This document shows positions 17,930-27,211 of a DNA stretch of 33,722 nt, one piece after another. The position numbers and the translations under genes were made by a program. Each line of letters opens with the position of its first letter. Within the stretch, counting starts at the first letter, position 1. Below the pieces are notes generated by a model that was not told where the DNA came from, ran no database searches, and saw only the letters and a list, made by a program, of their open reading frames with translations. Source of the DNA: Liquorilactobacillus vini DSM 20605 (GTDB taxonomy: Bacteria; Bacillota; Bacilli; Lactobacillales; Lactobacillaceae); contig NZ_AHYZ01000194.1 in NCBI RefSeq assembly GCF_000255495.1, forward strand, positions 1-33,722. Direction: 5' to 3'.

Positions 17930-17957
17930 ATAAAAAAACTTCGACTCCTCGAAGTTT
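17930..17957 (-). terminator. Terminator-like hairpin between secE and nusG
   Basis: Perfect 9-bp stem AAACTTCGA/TCGAAGTTT with a 4-base loop (17936-17944 and 17949-17957), followed on the minus strand by TTTTATTTTG. It sits only about 30 bases before nusG, so it either reduces read-through or is regulated. Confidence 0.65.
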
Positions 17958-18002
17958 CACACCCACATAAGTATAACATAAAAAATACTTTTTAATCAAA
18001 AA

Positions 18003-18170
18003 TTAAACAAACAACTTTAAAATCACCTGAACGACATAATCGACAACTGCAAAAAAAATTGCAAATAAAATTGAAGTCATGACAACAGCTTTAATACCCA
18101 AACCAGCTTTCTTGCGATCGGGCCAAGTAGTATCCTTCATTGTCTGAATAACATTTTTATAAAATTTCAT
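18003..18170 (-). CDS. secE: Preprotein translocase subunit SecE
   Basis: A 55-residue single-span membrane protein of the SecYEG channel. It reads MKFYKNVIQTMKDTTWPDRK, the conserved amphipathic helix with the TTWP motif, followed by a membrane segment VVMTSILFAIFFAVVDYVV. Size and topology are those of Gram-positive SecE. The ATG at 18170 follows AGGAG 8 bases upstream. It lies between rpmG and nusG, the standard position. Confidence 0.95.
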   Translation of the reverse strand: MKFYKNVIQTMKDTTWPDRKKAGLGIKAVVMTSILFAIFFAVVDYVVQVILKLFV

Positions 18171-18180
18171 TAATTTTCTC

Positions 18181-18330
18181 CTATCGGGTTTCTTGATGCA
18201 GCGTATGGCGATTACAATACTTGCAAAACTTTTTAACTTTTAATCGTTCTGTACGATTAGGATTGGCCGTGATTGTATAGTTACGTGAGCCACATTCTGA
18301 ACACGCCAGAGCTAATTTTTTTTGTGCCAT
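18181..18330 (-). CDS. rpmG: 50S ribosomal protein L33
   Basis: A 49-residue zinc-ribbon ribosomal protein: [20 protein letters not shown], then [21 protein letters not shown]. Both CxxC pairs are intact, so it is the zinc-containing (C+) form. The ATG follows AGGAG. It precedes secE by 10 bases and is driven by its own promoter overlapping the yacP stop. Confidence 0.95.
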   Translation of the reverse strand: MAQKKLALACSECGSRNYTITANPNRTERLKVKKFCKYCNRHTLHQETR

Positions 18331-18361
18331 CTTCTTATTCTCCTATATCTACTCAACGTTG

Positions 18362-18391
18362 ACTTTATCACGTTAACAAATAGTTTGTCAA
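18362..18391 (-). promoter_or_regulatory. Promoter of rpmG-secE
   Basis: Minus strand consensus TTGACA (18386-18391, overlapping the yacP stop TGA), 18-base spacer, TAAAGT (18362-18367). A 10-bp palindrome TCAACGTTGA (18353-18362) sits at the expected transcription start. Confidence 0.6.
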
Positions 18392-18930
18392 TTACACGAA
18401 TTATTTTTTTGCTCCAATTGGCGCCGCAAAGTTTCCATTTTGTTTAACTGCTGTTGATTCCAGGGAATCCGCCTCATGCTGGCTTGATCTTGATATTTTT
18501 TTGATTGAGCACGAATTTCTTGCTTAGCATGTTTGATATCCTGATGAAGTTCCCAAGCTGGAATACGAATCGCTCCCTTAGAAAAAATGGTCCATTGTTC
18601 TGCCTGATCGCTAGTCGCAACCGTGACTAACGTTAATCGAGTTTGCAGCTGCCCGGTTAATGCTTCAATATAAGAATCTGCCGTTTGATCTTCAGCTGTC
18701 CAAACTATTTCCAAACCCGATTTGCGGTATTCTTTCGCCAAGCCGGGCACATACATGGCATCAAAAACAACGATCATTCGTTGATAATTTCGCAAGCGAC
18801 GATAGTTAACTAAAGTGTGTAATAAATGCTCGCGGGCAGCAGCTAAATGACCGGACTTTTTTAACTTTGCCAACTCAGGCCAGTTACCAATCATATTATA
18901 AGCATCAACAATTAAAATATTGTTTTTCAT
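18388..18930 (-). CDS. NYN-domain ribonuclease, YacP/Rae1 family
   Basis: A 180-residue PIN-like nuclease. It starts MKNNILIVDAYNMIGNW, the first acidic motif, with MIVVFDAMYVPG and TAEDQTADSYIEAL supplying further acidic residues, and a basic C-terminal tail. Bacillus Rae1 (YacP) is a ribosome-associated endoribonuclease that cleaves mRNA in the A site. The position after rlmB is the conserved one. In Bacillus sigH follows; here rpmG follows instead. Confidence 0.9.
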   Translation of the reverse strand: MKNNILIVDAYNMIGNWPELAKLKKSGHLAAAREHLLHTLVNYRRLRNYQRMIVVFDAMYVPGLAKEYRKSGLEIVWTAEDQTADSYIEALTGQLQTRLTLVTVATSDQAEQWTIFSKGAIRIPAWELHQDIKHAKQEIRAQSKKYQDQASMRRIPWNQQQLNKMETLRRQLEQKNNSCN

Positions 18931-18932
18931 TC

Positions 18933-19685
18933 TTAATTTCCTCGTGAAGTAAACCCTTGATAAATCAGCAAGCTTGCCGCAACACTAGCATTTAGGCTTT
19001 GAACATGTCCAACCATCGGGATCGTTAGCAATTCATCACACTGCTTTTTTAATAACGGACTGATCCCTTTGCCTTCATTACCAATTATTAAGGCAATAGA
19101 TCCTTGTGCATTCCACTGTCGATAATCTTTGCCTGTCATATCAGTTCCAAAGATCCAAAAGCCAGCTTTTTTCAGTTGCTTAGCAGCCTGAACTAAATTA
19201 GTTACGCGGGCAACCGGAACATACTCAATTGCCCCAGTTGAAGTTTTAGCAACAACTGAAGTCAATTGAACCGCACGCCTTTGGGGAATAATTATTCCCG
19301 TAACTCCGGCTGCATCTGCTGTTCGAATAATTGAACCTAAATTGTGGGGATCCTCAATATTATCCAAAATTAATAAAAAAGGGTCCGGTGCCGACTGACC
19401 TTTTCTTAGTAAATCAACTAATGGCGTATAGGCAAAGGCTGCTAACGTTAAAATAATTCCCTGATGGTTTTGCTGCGGTGCCAATTCGTCTAATCGACTT
19501 TTCGGAACACGTGAAATAATAATTTTTCGCTCTCTAGCTAATTTTTCAATTTGGGCCGCAAAATTTTTCTGCAGACCTTTTTGCAAAAAAATTTTATTGA
19601 TCGTTGTTTGCTGATTGTTTAAGGCTGCAACGGCTGGATGACGTCCAATGATAAATTCGCTTTTTTTCTGGTTATCTGCTGTCAT
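18933..19685 (-). CDS. rlmB: 23S rRNA (guanosine-2'-O)-methyltransferase RlmB (TrmH family)
   Basis: A 250-residue SPOUT methyltransferase. The N-terminal substrate-binding domain starts [15 protein letters not shown]. The catalytic SPOUT domain shows motif 1 [20 protein letters not shown] with the catalytic N and R, motif 2 [13 protein letters not shown] and motif 3 [19 protein letters not shown], which form the trefoil knot for SAM. The target is predicted to be Gm2251 of 23S rRNA. The ATG overlaps the mrnC stop (ATGA) and the gene is 2 bases from yacP. Confidence 0.94.
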   Translation of the reverse strand: MTADNQKKSEFIIGRHPAVAALNNQQTTINKIFLQKGLQKNFAAQIEKLARERKIIISRVPKSRLDELAPQQNHQGIILTLAAFAYTPLVDLLRKGQSAPDPFLLILDNIEDPHNLGSIIRTADAAGVTGIIIPQRRAVQLTSVVAKTSTGAIEYVPVARVTNLVQAAKQLKKAGFWIFGTDMTGKDYRQWNAQGSIALIIGNEGKGISPLLKKQCDELLTIPMVGHVQSLNASVAASLLIYQGFTSRGN

Positions 19686-20086
19686 TTTAACTCCTCATCC
19701 ACTTGGTGAAGACACCAAGTAGCTAACTTTTCTAACCGTAAATGTTCATTTTGCAAAAACAAATAGCCAAAAACTGCCTCAAATCCAGTTGAGATTCGAT
19801 AAGTTATTACATCCGTGTTTTTTGCACTAGTATGACTTTTGGCGTTACGACCACGTTTGAAAATCTCTAACTCTCTTGGCTCTAGTAACTGTTCTTTAGT
19901 CATCTTTTGAATCAACTCAGCCTGCGCTTTCGCCGAAACATAATGAGTTGCTAAATGTTGTAATTTAGTTGGCTTACTAATCCCTTTTTGCAGCAAATGA
20001 CGACGAACATAAACTTCATAAATAGCATCACCCATATAGGCTAATGCTATTCCATTGACTTGATCAGCAACGTTTTGTCTATCCAT
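19682..20086 (-). CDS. mrnC: Mini-ribonuclease III
   Basis: A 134-residue RNase III catalytic domain without a double-stranded-RNA-binding domain. It shows [19 protein letters not shown] with catalytic Asp/Glu, [13 protein letters not shown] and [14 protein letters not shown] with the second catalytic acidic site. In Bacillus it matures 23S rRNA. It overlaps cysS by 8 bases and rlmB by 4, so the three are translationally coupled. Confidence 0.94.
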   Translation of the reverse strand: MDRQNVADQVNGIALAYMGDAIYEVYVRRHLLQKGISKPTKLQHLATHYVSAKAQAELIQKMTKEQLLEPRELEIFKRGRNAKSHTSAKNTDVITYRISTGFEAVFGYLFLQNEHLRLEKLATWCLHQVDEELK

Positions 20087-21503
20087 TAGCTAATTTCCAC
20101 CTAGTTCCTTGAGGAGTATCTTCCAAAATAACTCCAGCTGCCCTTAACTGATCACGAATCGAATCACTTTGCGCAAAATCATGATGTTGCCGAGCTAGAT
20201 CACGCTGATGAACTAAATCATTGATTTTATTAGTAAATTCTTTATCTTTTTGTGGCAATCTTAGTTTAACCCCTAAAACTTCGGTCAATTGCTGCAACTG
20301 TTCTTGCAAGCACAAAAGATCTGTTTTAGAAACCCCAGTTGTTGCAACAGATATATTCAGCTGCTTGGCCAACTCATAAATTGCCATCACTGCATTTTGC
20401 ACATTGAAATCATCATCCATAGCAGCAATAAATTTTTGCCGCTGTAAATCAACAAATTCTTGGAGCTTTGGAGATAAAGGACCATCATTAGCGGAATTCA
20501 AACGATAAGCAGCATTTTGATAAGCGGTCTTTAATTTATTCAAGTTAGCAGTAGCATCAGCTAAGTTCTCTTGGCTATAGCGAATTGGCCGGCGATATTG
20601 CGTTGTCGCCATAAAAAATCGTAAAACTTGCGGATCAATTTTTTTAATCAGTTCATGAACAGTAATAAAATTACCTAGTGACTTACTCATTTTCTGATCA
20701 TCAGCACCAATCGTCACAAAACCGTTATGCAACCAATAGCTAGCAAACTTTTTGCCAGTTTTAGCTTCACTTTGAGCAATTTCATTTTCATGATGTGGAA
20801 ATTCTAAATCCTGTCCGCCCGCATGAATATCGATCGTCTCACCTAAAAACTTAGTTGCCATGACCGAACATTCAATATGCCAGCCAGGTCGACCTTTTCC
20901 CCAAGGTGATTGCCAATAAACTTCATTTGGTTTAGCTTGTTTCCACAAAGCAAAGTCGAGTGGATCTTCCTTTTTGGCTTCATCGGCTGCTGTCACCCGT
21001 TGACTGGCCCCTTGTTCCAATTCATCGATTGATTGACCAGATAATTGTCCATAATTTTTAAACCGACGCGCACGATAATAAATATCTCCGCTCGCCTGAT
21101 AGGCGTACCCTTTATCTAGCAAGACCTGAATAAAATCAATTATTTCAGCCATCGTTTCCGTAACTCGCGGATTAAGCGTGGCCCGTTGAATATTTAAAGC
21201 ATCTGTGTCAGCATAAAAAGCTTTGATGTATTTATCAGCTACTTGCAAGGCTGTTAAATGCTGCTGCTGAGCAGCCTTAATAATTTTATCATCGACATCG
21301 GTAAAATTTGAAACATAATTGACTTTAAAGCCGCGAAATTCAAAATAGCGGCGAATTGTATCAAAAGCAATCGCACTCCGCGCATTGCCAATATGGATAT
21401 AGTTATAGACAGTCGGCCCACAAACATACATATTGATAACGCCGGGAGTTAACGGCCGAAAAACTTCTTTTTTATTAGTCAGGGTATTATACAATTGGAT
21501 CAA
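20079..21503 (-). CDS. cysS: Cysteinyl-tRNA synthetase
   Basis: A 474-residue class I synthetase. It shows zinc ligand [15 protein letters not shown] (which includes the HIGH motif), [12 protein letters not shown], the zinc ligands in WHIECSVMA and HHENEIAQ, and the KMSKSLGN loop. The C-terminal helical anticodon domain ends [20 protein letters not shown]. The start is TTG at 21503, 7 bases after GGAGG. cysE, which lies between gltX and cysS in Bacillus, is missing here. I see no T-box leader upstream. Confidence 0.97.
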   Translation of the reverse strand: MIQLYNTLTNKKEVFRPLTPGVINMYVCGPTVYNYIHIGNARSAIAFDTIRRYFEFRGFKVNYVSNFTDVDDKIIKAAQQQHLTALQVADKYIKAFYADTDALNIQRATLNPRVTETMAEIIDFIQVLLDKGYAYQASGDIYYRARRFKNYGQLSGQSIDELEQGASQRVTAADEAKKEDPLDFALWKQAKPNEVYWQSPWGKGRPGWHIECSVMATKFLGETIDIHAGGQDLEFPHHENEIAQSEAKTGKKFASYWLHNGFVTIGADDQKMSKSLGNFITVHELIKKIDPQVLRFFMATTQYRRPIRYSQENLADATANLNKLKTAYQNAAYRLNSANDGPLSPKLQEFVDLQRQKFIAAMDDDFNVQNAVMAIYELAKQLNISVATTGVSKTDLLCLQEQLQQLTEVLGVKLRLPQKDKEFTNKINDLVHQRDLARQHHDFAQSDSIRDQLRAAGVILEDTPQGTRWKLANG

Positions 21504-21539
21504 ATTAACGCCTCCTTCAATCGTTTTATGACAACTAAA

Positions 21540-21569
21540 GGTTCGAAACAAGCCTTCCTGTTTCGAACC
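21540..21569 (-). terminator. Hairpin between gltX and cysS
   Basis: Perfect 11-bp stem GGTTCGAAACA/TGTTTCGAACC with an 8-base loop and only TTTAGTTG after it on the minus strand. It may be a weak terminator of gltX or modulate cysS. No T-box or specifier loop accompanies it. Confidence 0.5.
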
Positions 21570-21590
21570 TTTTCATTCAAAAACATTTCT

Positions 21591-23084
21591 TTAGAAATTC
21601 TTCATTTCAGCTAAAGTTTGTTTCAGATGAACAAGTGCCTTCTTACGACCAAGCAACTCAATTGCAGCTGCTAACTCCGGCCCCTGTGTCTTACGAGTTG
21701 TCCCAATTCTGATTGGCATATAGAGTTTACGTCCCCGGACTCCGGTTGCCGCTTGAATATCATAAATCGTATTTTGAATTTCTCCAGCATCAAACAACGA
21801 CATTTTTTCAATTCTCTTAATAAACTCTGCTAATACTAAAGCTGCATTTTCATCAGCCAATTCCTGCTTGCAAGCATCATCTAAAACTGGTGGATCATTG
21901 AAGAAAATTTCAGATAATTCATTAATCTGTCCCATATAAGACATCTGCTGCTTAAATAAACTTGTCAGTTCACGTGCCCAAGCAACAGTCTTTGAATCCG
22001 GATTTTCCGGCAGTTTTTTAGCCTTAATCAGCTGTTTGATTGACTCATTAGCGATCCGATCCATCTTAGCATTTTTAACATATTGGTTATTGACCCATTC
22101 AAGTTTCTTTGCATCAAATGACGCCGGCGAACGACTTAATCGTTTTGGATCAAACATTTTAATTAGCTGTTTGCGCGTGAAAATCTCTTTTTCCCCAACA
22201 GGTGACCAGCCTAGCAAAGTAACAAAGTTAAACATTGCATCCGGCAAATAACCAAGCTCACGGTACTGTTCAATAAATTGCAGCACACTTTCATCCCGTT
22301 TAGAAAGTTTTTTGCCAGTCTTAGTATTGATGATCAGCGTCATATGACCAAAGACTGGCGGTTCCCAACCAAAAGCCTCATAAACTACTAATTGTTTAGG
22401 TGTATTAGCAATGTGATCATCACCTCTTAAGACGTGCGTGATCTTCATCAAATGGTCGTCCACTACAACAGCAAAGTTATAAGTTGGCATTCCATCACGT
22501 TTTTGAATGACAAAATCACCGCCAATTGTATCAGAATCAAAGCTAATTGGTCCCTTAACCAAATCATCGAATTCATAAGTTCGATCCTTTGGAACTCTGA
22601 TTCGCACAACTGGTTTTAATCCTGCTTGTCGGCAGGCAGCTTGTTTTTGCTTGATTTGTTCATCAGTTAAACCTTCATATTCATAAACATAGTGTGGAGC
22701 AATTCCATTTGCTCTTTGTTCTTCGCGTTGTTTTTGCAATTCATCTTCAGTTACAAATGATTCATAAGCCAGATCTTGATCTAAAAGTTGTTGGATCAAA
22801 GGCTTATAAATCGTCATTCTTTCTGATTGGCGATACGGCCCGACTTCACCAGGTTTATCAGGTCCTTCATCCCAGTCGATCCCTAACCATTTTAAGTTTT
22901 CCAGTTGGCTTCGTTCGCCATCTGCAATATTCCGTTTTAAATCAGTATCTTCAATTCGAATTACAAAAGTCCCGTTATTATGACGAGCAAATAAATAATT
23001 AAACAATGCAGTCCGGGCATTGCCAATATGCAAATGACCGGTTGGACTCGGAGCATAACGTACACGAATCTTTTTATCTGCCAA
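21591..23084 (-). CDS. gltX: Glutamyl-tRNA synthetase
   Basis: A 497-residue class I synthetase. It begins [20 protein letters not shown], containing the HIGH-like motif, followed by [21 protein letters not shown], and the KLSKRDESV signature loop. The C-terminal helical cage binds the anticodon. In lactobacilli this enzyme usually also charges tRNA-Gln for later amidation, an inference not shown here. The frame is open 27 codons upstream, but TTG at 23084 with AGAGG upstream starts the conserved N-terminus. Confidence 0.97.
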   Translation of the reverse strand: MADKKIRVRYAPSPTGHLHIGNARTALFNYLFARHNNGTFVIRIEDTDLKRNIADGERSQLENLKWLGIDWDEGPDKPGEVGPYRQSERMTIYKPLIQQLLDQDLAYESFVTEDELQKQREEQRANGIAPHYVYEYEGLTDEQIKQKQAACRQAGLKPVVRIRVPKDRTYEFDDLVKGPISFDSDTIGGDFVIQKRDGMPTYNFAVVVDDHLMKITHVLRGDDHIANTPKQLVVYEAFGWEPPVFGHMTLIINTKTGKKLSKRDESVLQFIEQYRELGYLPDAMFNFVTLLGWSPVGEKEIFTRKQLIKMFDPKRLSRSPASFDAKKLEWVNNQYVKNAKMDRIANESIKQLIKAKKLPENPDSKTVAWARELTSLFKQQMSYMGQINELSEIFFNDPPVLDDACKQELADENAALVLAEFIKRIEKMSLFDAGEIQNTIYDIQAATGVRGRKLYMPIRIGTTRKTQGPELAAAIELLGRKKALVHLKQTLAEMKNF

Positions 23085-23163
23085 TGTTAGCGCCTCTTTC
23101 TTCTTTAATTGATTATCACTATCAAAATAGCTTACACAAAAACATTTTACACTGAAAGTCAGC

Positions 23164-23186
23164 AAAAATAAACTGTTTAAAAACAG
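23164..23186 (-). terminator. Weak terminator after yacL
   Basis: Six-bp stem CTGTTT/AAACAG with a 2-base loop (23173-23186), followed on the minus strand by TTTATTTTTG. Short, so only tentative. Confidence 0.35.
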
Positions 23187-23191
23187 CAGCT

Positions 23192-24313
23192 TTAATTTTT
23201 TGCTTTGATTTCACGAGTAGCATGCGTTGGCTTAGCAAAAATCATTCGACCAGCATCCGTCTGCAAAGCGCTGGTTACTGTAACTTCAATTGGTTGATTT
23301 AAATAGTAACGACCATCTTCGACCACAATCATTGTTCCATCATCTAAGTAAGCAACACCCTGCTGCCTTTCGGTTCCATTTTTGATTACCGTGACCGTCA
23401 TTTTTTCGCCTGGAATAACTCTTGGTCGCAATGCTTTAGCTAAGGCATTAACATTTAAAACTTCAACATTTTGAAATTCACTGACCTTGTTTAAATTATA
23501 ATCGTTGGTCACGATCACCGCATCCAACAATTTTGCCAGTTTAATCAACTTGCTATCAACTTCTTGAATATCTTCAAAGTCACCTTCGTACATCTCAACA
23601 GGCACTTTTTTTTCTTTGCGCAATTTATTCAAAATATCTAAACCGCGGCGACCACGAACTCGTTTGATACTATCGGCGGAATCGGCAATATACTGCAACT
23701 CATACAAAACAAAATTTGGTACTACAAGTGTTCCTTCAATAAAGCCTGTCTGAATTAAGTCATAGATGCGACCATCAATCAAAATATTGGTATCTAGTAA
23801 TTTTAAGCGATGAAAGTTCTCACCAGCTTTGCGTTCAAGTACCTTATTTTTCCCATTTTCACTAGCTAAGCCATCTTTTTTCCGAAGAACCAAAAGCTTT
23901 TTTAAATCCTCGAGATGATTCTTACCAAAAACAAAACCAAGGTACCCCAAAATTAGCATTAAAATAATTGGCAAAATCGTGTTTAAAATGAATAATTGCG
24001 AATGCGAAAATAAAGTTGATATCAAAACAGCAATCAACAGCCCAATAATCGTTGAAATGCTGACTGAAATAATTGTTAAAGGATTTTGCCGTGCTAAATT
24101 TATTTCTAATTTTTTGATCAACATCTCAACTGGATCAGTTGCAATTAATGATATCAGCCACATGATCAGCAGACCAAATAACATATTAACCAATGCATTA
24201 TTGATCCAAACATTCGTCTGCCAACCAATTAGCAGCCAAAAATATGGTAAAAATGAATACCCTGCTCCGATTCCAAGAGCAAAGAAAATAGTCTTAATAA
24301 TTTTTTTTCTCAA
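23192..24313 (-). CDS. PIN/TRAM domain membrane protein, YacL family
   Basis: A 373-residue protein. Four membrane segments occupy about residues 5-145 (the first [21 protein letters not shown]), followed by a PIN nuclease-like domain beginning [15 protein letters not shown] with further acidic residues near [11 protein letters not shown], and a C-terminal TRAM-like RNA-binding region ([20 protein letters not shown]). The family is YacL, conserved after radA; its exact role is unclear. The TTG start follows AAGGAGTG. It lies 31 bases after radA; the Bacillus disA gene that normally sits between them is absent. Confidence 0.88.
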   Translation of the reverse strand: MRKKIIKTIFFALGIGAGYSFLPYFWLLIGWQTNVWINNALVNMLFGLLIMWLISLIATDPVEMLIKKLEINLARQNPLTIISVSISTIIGLLIAVLISTLFSHSQLFILNTILPIILMLILGYLGFVFGKNHLEDLKKLLVLRKKDGLASENGKNKVLERKAGENFHRLKLLDTNILIDGRIYDLIQTGFIEGTLVVPNFVLYELQYIADSADSIKRVRGRRGLDILNKLRKEKKVPVEMYEGDFEDIQEVDSKLIKLAKLLDAVIVTNDYNLNKVSEFQNVEVLNVNALAKALRPRVIPGEKMTVTVIKNGTERQQGVAYLDDGTMIVVEDGRYYLNQPIEVTVTSALQTDAGRMIFAKPTHATREIKAKN

Positions 24314-24344
24314 CTAATTCACTCCTTTCAATTTAAAATCAAAT

Positions 24345-25718
24345 TCAGTTATTAAAAACTAATTTTAGAGCTTGATTCAAAGTAATGACCGGAACAACCT
24401 CAATTCCTGTTGGTAACTGCCAACCGCCAAAATTATTCTTGGGAATAAAAATTCGCTTAAAGCCAAGTTTAGCAGCTTCAGCAACTCGACTATCAATCCG
24501 ATTCACTCGGCGAATTTCACCTGTCAATCCAAGTTCACCAATAAAGCAATCACTTGCTTGCGTTTCTTGATCGCGATAGCTGGAAACAATACTAATTGCC
24601 AAGCCTAAGTCAATCGCGGGTTCATCAAGTTTAACTCCACCAGCCGCTTTAAAATATGCATCTTGATTTTGCAACAACAGGCCAGCTCTTTTTTCCAAAA
24701 CTGCCATGATCAACGATACTCGATTATGATCTAAACCAGTTGTTGTTCGTTTAGCATTACCAAAGGCTGTTGGAGTGACCAATGACTGGACTTCAACCAG
24801 TATTGGCCTTGTTCCTTCAAGTGAGGCAACAACTGCTGAGCCGGTTGCTCCCTTTAGACGTTCCTCCAAAAAAATCTCTGATGGATTTAAAACCTCCTGC
24901 AAGCCATTTTCCTTCATCTCAAAAATTCCAATTTCATTGGTTGATCCAAAGCGATTCTTTACTGCCCGCAAGATGCGATAAGTATGATGCAGATCACCTT
25001 CAAAATACAAAACCGTATCAACCATATGTTCCAAAATCTTTGGCCCAGCAATGGCTCCACCTTTGGTTACATGCCCAACGATAAAGATTGTGATTCCCTG
25101 CGATTTTGCCAGCTGCATTAATTCAGCGGTAACTTCTCTAATTTGAGAAACACTGCCAACTGCTGTTTGCATATCCGGTTCTTGCATTGTTTGAACGGAA
25201 TCAATTACCATAAAATCAGGTTTTACGTCTATGGCAGCTTTTTTGATCAACTGCATATTTGTCTCTGGGTATAAATAAAACTGATCGTGACTAACAGCCA
25301 AACGTTTAGCCCGCAATTTAATTTGCAGCGCACTTTCTTCACCTGAAACGTAAAGAACCTTCTTTTTTCTGGCTGCTAATTGACCAGAAACCTGCATCAA
25401 AAGTGTTGATTTGCCAATTCCCGGATCGCCACCAATCAGGACTAATGAACCGGGAACAACCCCCCCGCCAAGCACACGATTAAGTTCCGGTGAAGCAGTT
25501 TTTATTCGCGGACTTTGTTGCAAACTAACTTTGCTGATCAGTTGTGGTCGTTGGTATTTAGCAGAATTAGTAAGCCATGTTCCATTTCTTGAAACAACTG
25601 GTTCCTGAACTTCTTCAACTAAGCTATTCCAGTTGCCACAATTAGGACATTTACCTAAATATCTAGGTGACGAGTAACCACATTTTTGACAAACATACTG
25701 TGTTTTAATTTTAGCCAA
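24345..25718 (-). CDS. radA: DNA repair protein RadA
   Basis: A 457-residue protein. In order: an N-terminal C4 zinc finger (CQKCG...CPNCGNW), a RecA-like ATPase core with Walker [15 protein letters not shown] and Walker [12 protein letters not shown], the RadA-specific [11 protein letters not shown] motif, and a Lon-protease-like C-terminal domain with [15 protein letters not shown]. It is a DnaB-type helicase that drives D-loop branch migration in recombination and repair. The TTG at 25718 follows GGGAGG. Confidence 0.97.
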   Translation of the reverse strand: MAKIKTQYVCQKCGYSSPRYLGKCPNCGNWNSLVEEVQEPVVSRNGTWLTNSAKYQRPQLISKVSLQQSPRIKTASPELNRVLGGGVVPGSLVLIGGDPGIGKSTLLMQVSGQLAARKKKVLYVSGEESALQIKLRAKRLAVSHDQFYLYPETNMQLIKKAAIDVKPDFMVIDSVQTMQEPDMQTAVGSVSQIREVTAELMQLAKSQGITIFIVGHVTKGGAIAGPKILEHMVDTVLYFEGDLHHTYRILRAVKNRFGSTNEIGIFEMKENGLQEVLNPSEIFLEERLKGATGSAVVASLEGTRPILVEVQSLVTPTAFGNAKRTTTGLDHNRVSLIMAVLEKRAGLLLQNQDAYFKAAGGVKLDEPAIDLGLAISIVSSYRDQETQASDCFIGELGLTGEIRRVNRIDSRVAEAAKLGFKRIFIPKNNFGGWQLPTGIEVVPVITLNQALKLVFNN

Positions 25719-25799
25719 CTTTTGGCCTCCCTCAGTCTAAATTTATACTAGCATAATCTTTTCTTTTTAGTTAACTTAGACAAGTTTTTTTAAGCTTTC

Positions 25800-26339
25800 T
25801 TATCTTCCTGATGAGCCAAATCCGCCTTGACGAGTTAAAGATGGTGTTTGCTCATCGTCGGCTAATCGAAATGGGATAAAAATACCTTGACCAATCTTTT
25901 CCCCCTGTTTAATTTGCTGATCTTTCAAGCCAAAATTAATTAATTGAAAAAATATTTCTCCTTCATTGCTGGAATTATTATAATAGTCCGCATCAACAAT
26001 CCCGACCCCGTTAGGTAAAATCAGACTACGTTTAAGCGGATTGCTAGAACGATTAGCCAGCATTAAAAATTCATCTGGCTGCATATAAGCTTTAATTCCC
26101 GTTGGAACCAAAAAAGGACGCAAAGCATCTTGGGCTGATTGGATCTCGAATGACGTCAAAGCCTGTTTATTTTTGTTTAATTGCCATAAAGCTTTGATAA
26201 ATTCAAGACGCCAAATACTTGGTAAAATAAAATCTTGGGCAGCAAAAAAATCATAGCCAGCGGCATTTTTAGTTGCTCTAACTGGTAATCTAACCTCTTC
26301 TTGACGGTAACGACTAACAACTTTAAATCCACGTTTCAC
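25800..26339 (-). CDS. dUTPase-family protein (dUTP diphosphatase)
   Basis: A 179-residue trimeric dUTPase-like protein predicted to hydrolyse dUTP to dUMP and pyrophosphate. All five motifs are recognisable: AGYDFFA (1), NRSSNP (2), GVGIVDADYYNNSSNEGEI (3, with the Asp and Tyr), KIGQGIFIPF (4) and RQGGFGSSGR (5). It is about 35 residues longer than the usual enzyme because of a helical insertion after motif 1 (WRLEFIKALWQLNKNKQALT region). The preferred start is GTG at 26339, as GTG at 26348 abuts the AGGAAGA ribosome binding site. It sits just upstream of radA and may share its transcript. Confidence 0.85.
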   Translation of the reverse strand: MKRGFKVVSRYRQEEVRLPVRATKNAAGYDFFAAQDFILPSIWRLEFIKALWQLNKNKQALTSFEIQSAQDALRPFLVPTGIKAYMQPDEFLMLANRSSNPLKRSLILPNGVGIVDADYYNNSSNEGEIFFQLINFGLKDQQIKQGEKIGQGIFIPFRLADDEQTPSLTRQGGFGSSGR

Positions 26340-26419
26340 TAAAATCACTCTTCCTCAGTATAATTATCAATATTAATATTATTTTAGCATAGTGCCGACT
26401 GATTCTAAAACTTCAGCTA

Positions 26420-26428
26420 TGTTATAAT
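26420..26428 (+). promoter_or_regulatory. Extended -10 promoter of rpiA
   Basis: TGTTATAAT (TGn plus consensus TATAAT) 39 bases before the rpiA ATG. No good -35 is visible, which suits an extended -10 promoter. Confidence 0.55.
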
Positions 26429-26467
26429 TCCAGTAGGATTAATAAATTCCTAGCAAGGAGTGAGCTT

Positions 26468-27151
26468 ATGAATCAAGATCAACTAAAACAACAAGTCGGC
26501 AACAAAGCTGTCGATTTGATCCATGACCAGATGATCGTAGGTTTGGGTACCGGATCAACCGTCAAATACCTGGTGGAGGCCTTAGGCGAAAAAATCAAAC
26601 ACGAAAATTTAACTATTACCGGTGTTGTTACCTCAAAAGCAACCGCTGCACTGGCTCAAAAATGCGGAATTTCTTTGAAAACAGTTGATCAAGTCGATCA
26701 TATTGACTTAACGATTGACGGCGCAGATGAAATCAGTTCTGACTACCAGGGAATCAAGGGCGGTGGAGCAGCCTTATTATTTGAAAAAATTGTTGCAACC
26801 AATTCACAAAAAAATATCTGGATTGTTGATCAAAGTAAATTAGTTGATAAATTAGGTAAATTCCCATTGCCGGTTGAAGTCATTCCTTATGGCAGTCAAA
26901 AAATTTTTGAACGCTTTGTTAAAGAAGATTATCAACCAACGTTTCGATTAACTTCAACTGGTCAAAAGAAAAAAACTGATTCTGGCAACTACATTATTGA
27001 TTTGCATTTACAGCAGATCAAACATCCGCATCAGTTGGCGCTGAAATTAAAAAGACAAGTTGGGGTTGTTGAACAAGGACTTTTTCTTGATTTAGTCAAT
27101 ATGATCATTGTTGGCACGGTTGACGGCCCCAAAATTATTCAAGCACGTTGA
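26468..27151 (+). CDS. rpiA: Ribose-5-phosphate isomerase A
   Basis: A 227-residue enzyme interconverting ribose 5-phosphate and ribulose 5-phosphate in the pentose phosphate pathway. Signatures are [17 protein letters not shown] (phosphate binding), [10 protein letters not shown] (catalytic Asp region), [13 protein letters not shown] with the catalytic Glu and Lys nearby, and the C-terminal [15 protein letters not shown]. Full length. The ATG follows AAGGAGTGAGCTT. It precedes pepC in the same direction but with a separate -10 element. Confidence 0.96.
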   Translation: MNQDQLKQQVGNKAVDLIHDQMIVGLGTGSTVKYLVEALGEKIKHENLTITGVVTSKATAALAQKCGISLKTVDQVDHIDLTIDGADEISSDYQGIKGGGAALLFEKIVATNSQKNIWIVDQSKLVDKLGKFPLPVEVIPYGSQKIFERFVKEDYQPTFRLTSTGQKKKTDSGNYIIDLHLQQIKHPHQLALKLKRQVGVVEQGLFLDLVNMIIVGTVDGPKIIQAR

Positions 27152-27175
27152 TTTTATTCTTGATGCCATTTATCC

Positions 27176-27181
27176 TATAAT
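27176..27181 (+). promoter_or_regulatory. Candidate -10 of the pepC promoter
   Basis: Consensus TATAAT between rpiA and pepC, 30 bases before the start codon. The -35 at optimal spacing is poor (TTTATT). Confidence 0.35.
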
Positions 27182-27211
27182 AAGATTACTAGATTAAAGG
27201 AGCTGATTTAT

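Noticed and set aside
21504..21590. T-box riboswitch upstream of cysS
   Set aside because: Only a simple 11-bp hairpin is present; the spacer is under 90 bases and has no specifier loop or T-box sequence.
26369..26380. Palindrome AATATTAATATT between dut-like and rpiA as an operator
   Set aside because: A 12-base A/T palindrome is expected by chance in such A/T-rich spacers and it is not clearly placed on a promoter element.
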